A stretch of DNA of 6,090 bases, taken from Chloroflexia bacterium (GTDB lineage: Bacteria; Chloroflexota; Chloroflexia; Thermomicrobiales; JALYUS01). The notes beneath the pieces are model-generated. The model was not told where the DNA came from. It did not search any database and worked only from the letters and a program-made list of their open reading frames with translations. Shown in pieces: positions 5,000 through 6,090 of this stretch. The stretch covers positions 1-6,090 of the forward strand of contig JAICJW010000281.1 in assembly GCA_025928215.1 (NCBI GenBank), read 5' to 3'. The number at the start of each line of letters is the position of its first letter. The stretch's first letter is position 1. The translations under genes were made by a program, and so were the position numbers.

Positions 5000-5353
5000 A
5001 TGAACTATTTTCGCATCTATGCCGACGCGGACGGCGAAAGCCACTTCGCGGATGTCGCGGTCGCCTTGCATGGGCAGCCCGGCGGCTCGGAGTATTCGGA
5101 TGTCCACCCGGCCACCGGGGTGATCTTCCGCCGCAGCCCGGCCGATCAGTTCCTTGACTGGCACCCCGCGCCGCGCCGCCAGTTCGTGGTCACGCTCTCC
5201 GGTGAGGCGGAAGTGGAAGCGAGCGATGGCGAGGTGCGCCAGATTGGGCCGGGTACGGTCATGCTGGCTGAGGACCTCACGGGGAAAGGCCACATCACCC
5301 GCGGTGTCGGCAGCGCCGAACGCCTCTCCCTCTTTATTCCCGTGCCCGATTGA
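5000..5353 (+). CDS. Small single-domain cupin protein, 117 residues
   Basis: This is a soluble cupin with no signal peptide. It starts MNYFRIYADADGESHFADV. The barrel motifs run from WHPAPRRQFVVTLSGEAEVEASDGE (54-78) to IGPGTVMLAEDLTGKGHITR (82-101). Likely metal-contact residues are His55, Gln61, Glu71 and His98, inferred from position in the two cupin motifs. The pattern W-H-x-A-P, Q, G-E, SDGE, PG, EDLTGKGH matches a widespread family of uncharacterised bacterial cupins. Substrate and reaction are unknown. The start at 5000 is set by a very strong GGAGGAGGGAGAG site; an in-frame ATG at 4967 lies upstream of the candidate -10 and is unlikely. The secreted protein gene follows 25 nt downstream, so they may be co-transcribed, though no functional link is apparent. 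Confidence 0.88.
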   Translation: MNYFRIYADADGESHFADVAVALHGQPGGSEYSDVHPATGVIFRRSPADQFLDWHPAPRRQFVVTLSGEAEVEASDGEVRQIGPGTVMLAEDLTGKGHITRGVGSAERLSLFIPVPD

Positions 5354-5378
5354 GCCGGGCGCAATGAGGAGCTCTATC

Positions 5379-6090
5379 GTGCGAGCACGCGGGCAGCGGC
5401 AACGGCGATTCGTCCGGGTGGCGCTCTGCGCGCTCATATTCGCTCTCATGCCGCTGGCGCTCCCGCTGCCTGCGCGCGCTGACTCCGTCTCAGCGAACGC
5501 GCCGGTGAACTTCGCTGACCCCGCCTTCCGCGCCCTCTGGCGGCGCACGGACGACCTCGCGCAGGGGCGACGCTCCTATCTCTGGGGGCCGATTGACCGG
5601 CAGACATACGTCATCGCGCGCGAGCCGTATGCGGAAGCGCCGGGGGGATCACGGCTGGTCGAATACTTCGACAAGACGCGCATGGAGCGGACGGACCCGA
5701 CCGCGAGCCGTGCCGCGCCCGGCTTCGTCACGAATGGCCTCCTCGCGACCGAGATGATCACCGGCCGCCTCCAACTCGGCGACAAGACCTTCCAGACCTT
5801 TTCGCCTGCGACCGTCACCATCGCCGGGGATGCGAGCGACCCGGACGGCCCGACCTACGCCACCTTCACGCCGCTGATGGGTGCGCTGCCCCTCGCCGCG
5901 AACGCACCGGTCACGCAGACGGTGGACCGCAAAGGCACCGTCAGCGGCGGCGGGCCGGGCGGCGTGACGGCGGGCGAACTGGTGCCGGAGACCAACCACC
6001 GCACCGCCTCAGTCTTCCACGATTTCATCTTCGCCACCGGCCCGATCGTGATCGGGGAGCAGACTGCCCAGGGGGCGCCCGCCAATGGCC
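5379..6090 (+). CDS. Secreted protein of a family common in Chloroflexota, truncated by the right window edge
   Basis: The first 237 codons are present. A basic N-terminus (RARGQRQRRFVR) and hydrophobic core end in PARA|DS near residue 34, a signal peptide. The mature part has PAFRALWRRTDDL, SYLWGPIDRQTYVIAREPYAEAPGG, LVEYFDKTRME, FVTNGLLATEMITGRLQLGD and an Ala/Gly/Pro-rich stretch, then HRTASVFHDFIFATG. I recognise this order from secreted proteins frequent in Chloroflexota genomes, which lack an experimental function as far as I know. I prefer the GTG start at 5379: AGGAG lies 7 nt before it. An ATG at 5364, five codons earlier in frame, has no ribosome binding site. It follows the cupin stop by 25 nt. 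The C-terminal portion is missing, so additional domains cannot be excluded. Confidence 0.85.
   Translation, partial: MRARGQRQRRFVRVALCALIFALMPLALPLPARADSVSANAPVNFADPAFRALWRRTDDLAQGRRSYLWGPIDRQTYVIAREPYAEAPGGSRLVEYFDKTRMERTDPTASRAAPGFVTNGLLATEMITGRLQLGDKTFQTFSPATVTIAGDASDPDGPTYATFTPLMGALPLAANAPVTQTVDRKGTVSGGGPGGVTAGELVPETNHRTASVFHDFIFATGPIVIGEQTAQGAPANG

Noticed and set aside
5374..5379. TATCGT hexamer just upstream of the right-edge secreted gene
   Set aside because: It lies within the spacer between AGGAG and the GTG start, so it could not serve that start. Half sites and a -35 are absent.
1..6090. CRISPR array, tRNA, rRNA, insertion sequence or phage genes
   Set aside because: None was seen: no regularly spaced repeats, no cloverleaf with CCA end, no transposase motifs and no terminal inverted repeats with target duplications.

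Overview
The window is GC-rich and densely coding. It most resembles a Chloroflexota chromosome, possibly of the Thermomicrobia type. The main reason is the secreted protein at the right edge: its core (EPYAEAPGG, LVEYFDKTRME, VTNGLLATEMITGR) matches, from memory, a secreted family that is common in Chloroflexota and rarely seen elsewhere. The FMN-binding protein, with a Cys pair and SGAT, is also of a type I associate with Chloroflexota and Actinobacteria. This placement is an inference; there is no rRNA or marker gene here.

Layout. Everything from 1 to 4799 is read on the minus strand, so transcription runs right to left. In order of transcription: a membrane-anchored HtrA-type serine protease (4799-3660) ending in a hairpin; a two-gene unit of an FMN-binding extracytoplasmic protein (3430-2717) and an RnfD/NqrB-like membrane protein (2677-1715); a secreted helical protein with an internal duplication (1561-689) ending in a perfect 18-bp hairpin; an unrecognised 141-residue protein (494-69); and the first codons of a further gene leaving the left edge (43-1). 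A divergent intergenic region (4800-4999) separates these from a plus-strand pair: a small cupin (5000-5353) and a secreted protein that runs off the right edge (5379-6090).

The most notable signal is regulatory. Three minus-strand transcription units, at about 552-605, 1630-1683 and 3529-3582, carry the same promoter. Each has CTCA-type half sites on an 11-bp grid (offsets 0, 11 and 33) and a TATC(G/C)T -10 hexamer, with exactly 28 nt between the conserved block and the -10 in all three. None has a recognisable -35. The 11-bp phasing suggests an OmpR/PhoB-type response regulator. A weaker 11-bp-phased version lies upstream of htrA. Each of the three clear promoters is followed, 8-10 nt past the -10, by a short hairpin at the predicted transcript 5' end.

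Working together (inference): the genes behind these promoters are mainly envelope proteins (a flavin electron-transfer pair and a secreted helical protein, perhaps also the HtrA protease), so this looks like a small co-regulated envelope or redox-stress regulon. The truncated left-edge gene could be its regulator, but only 14 residues are visible.
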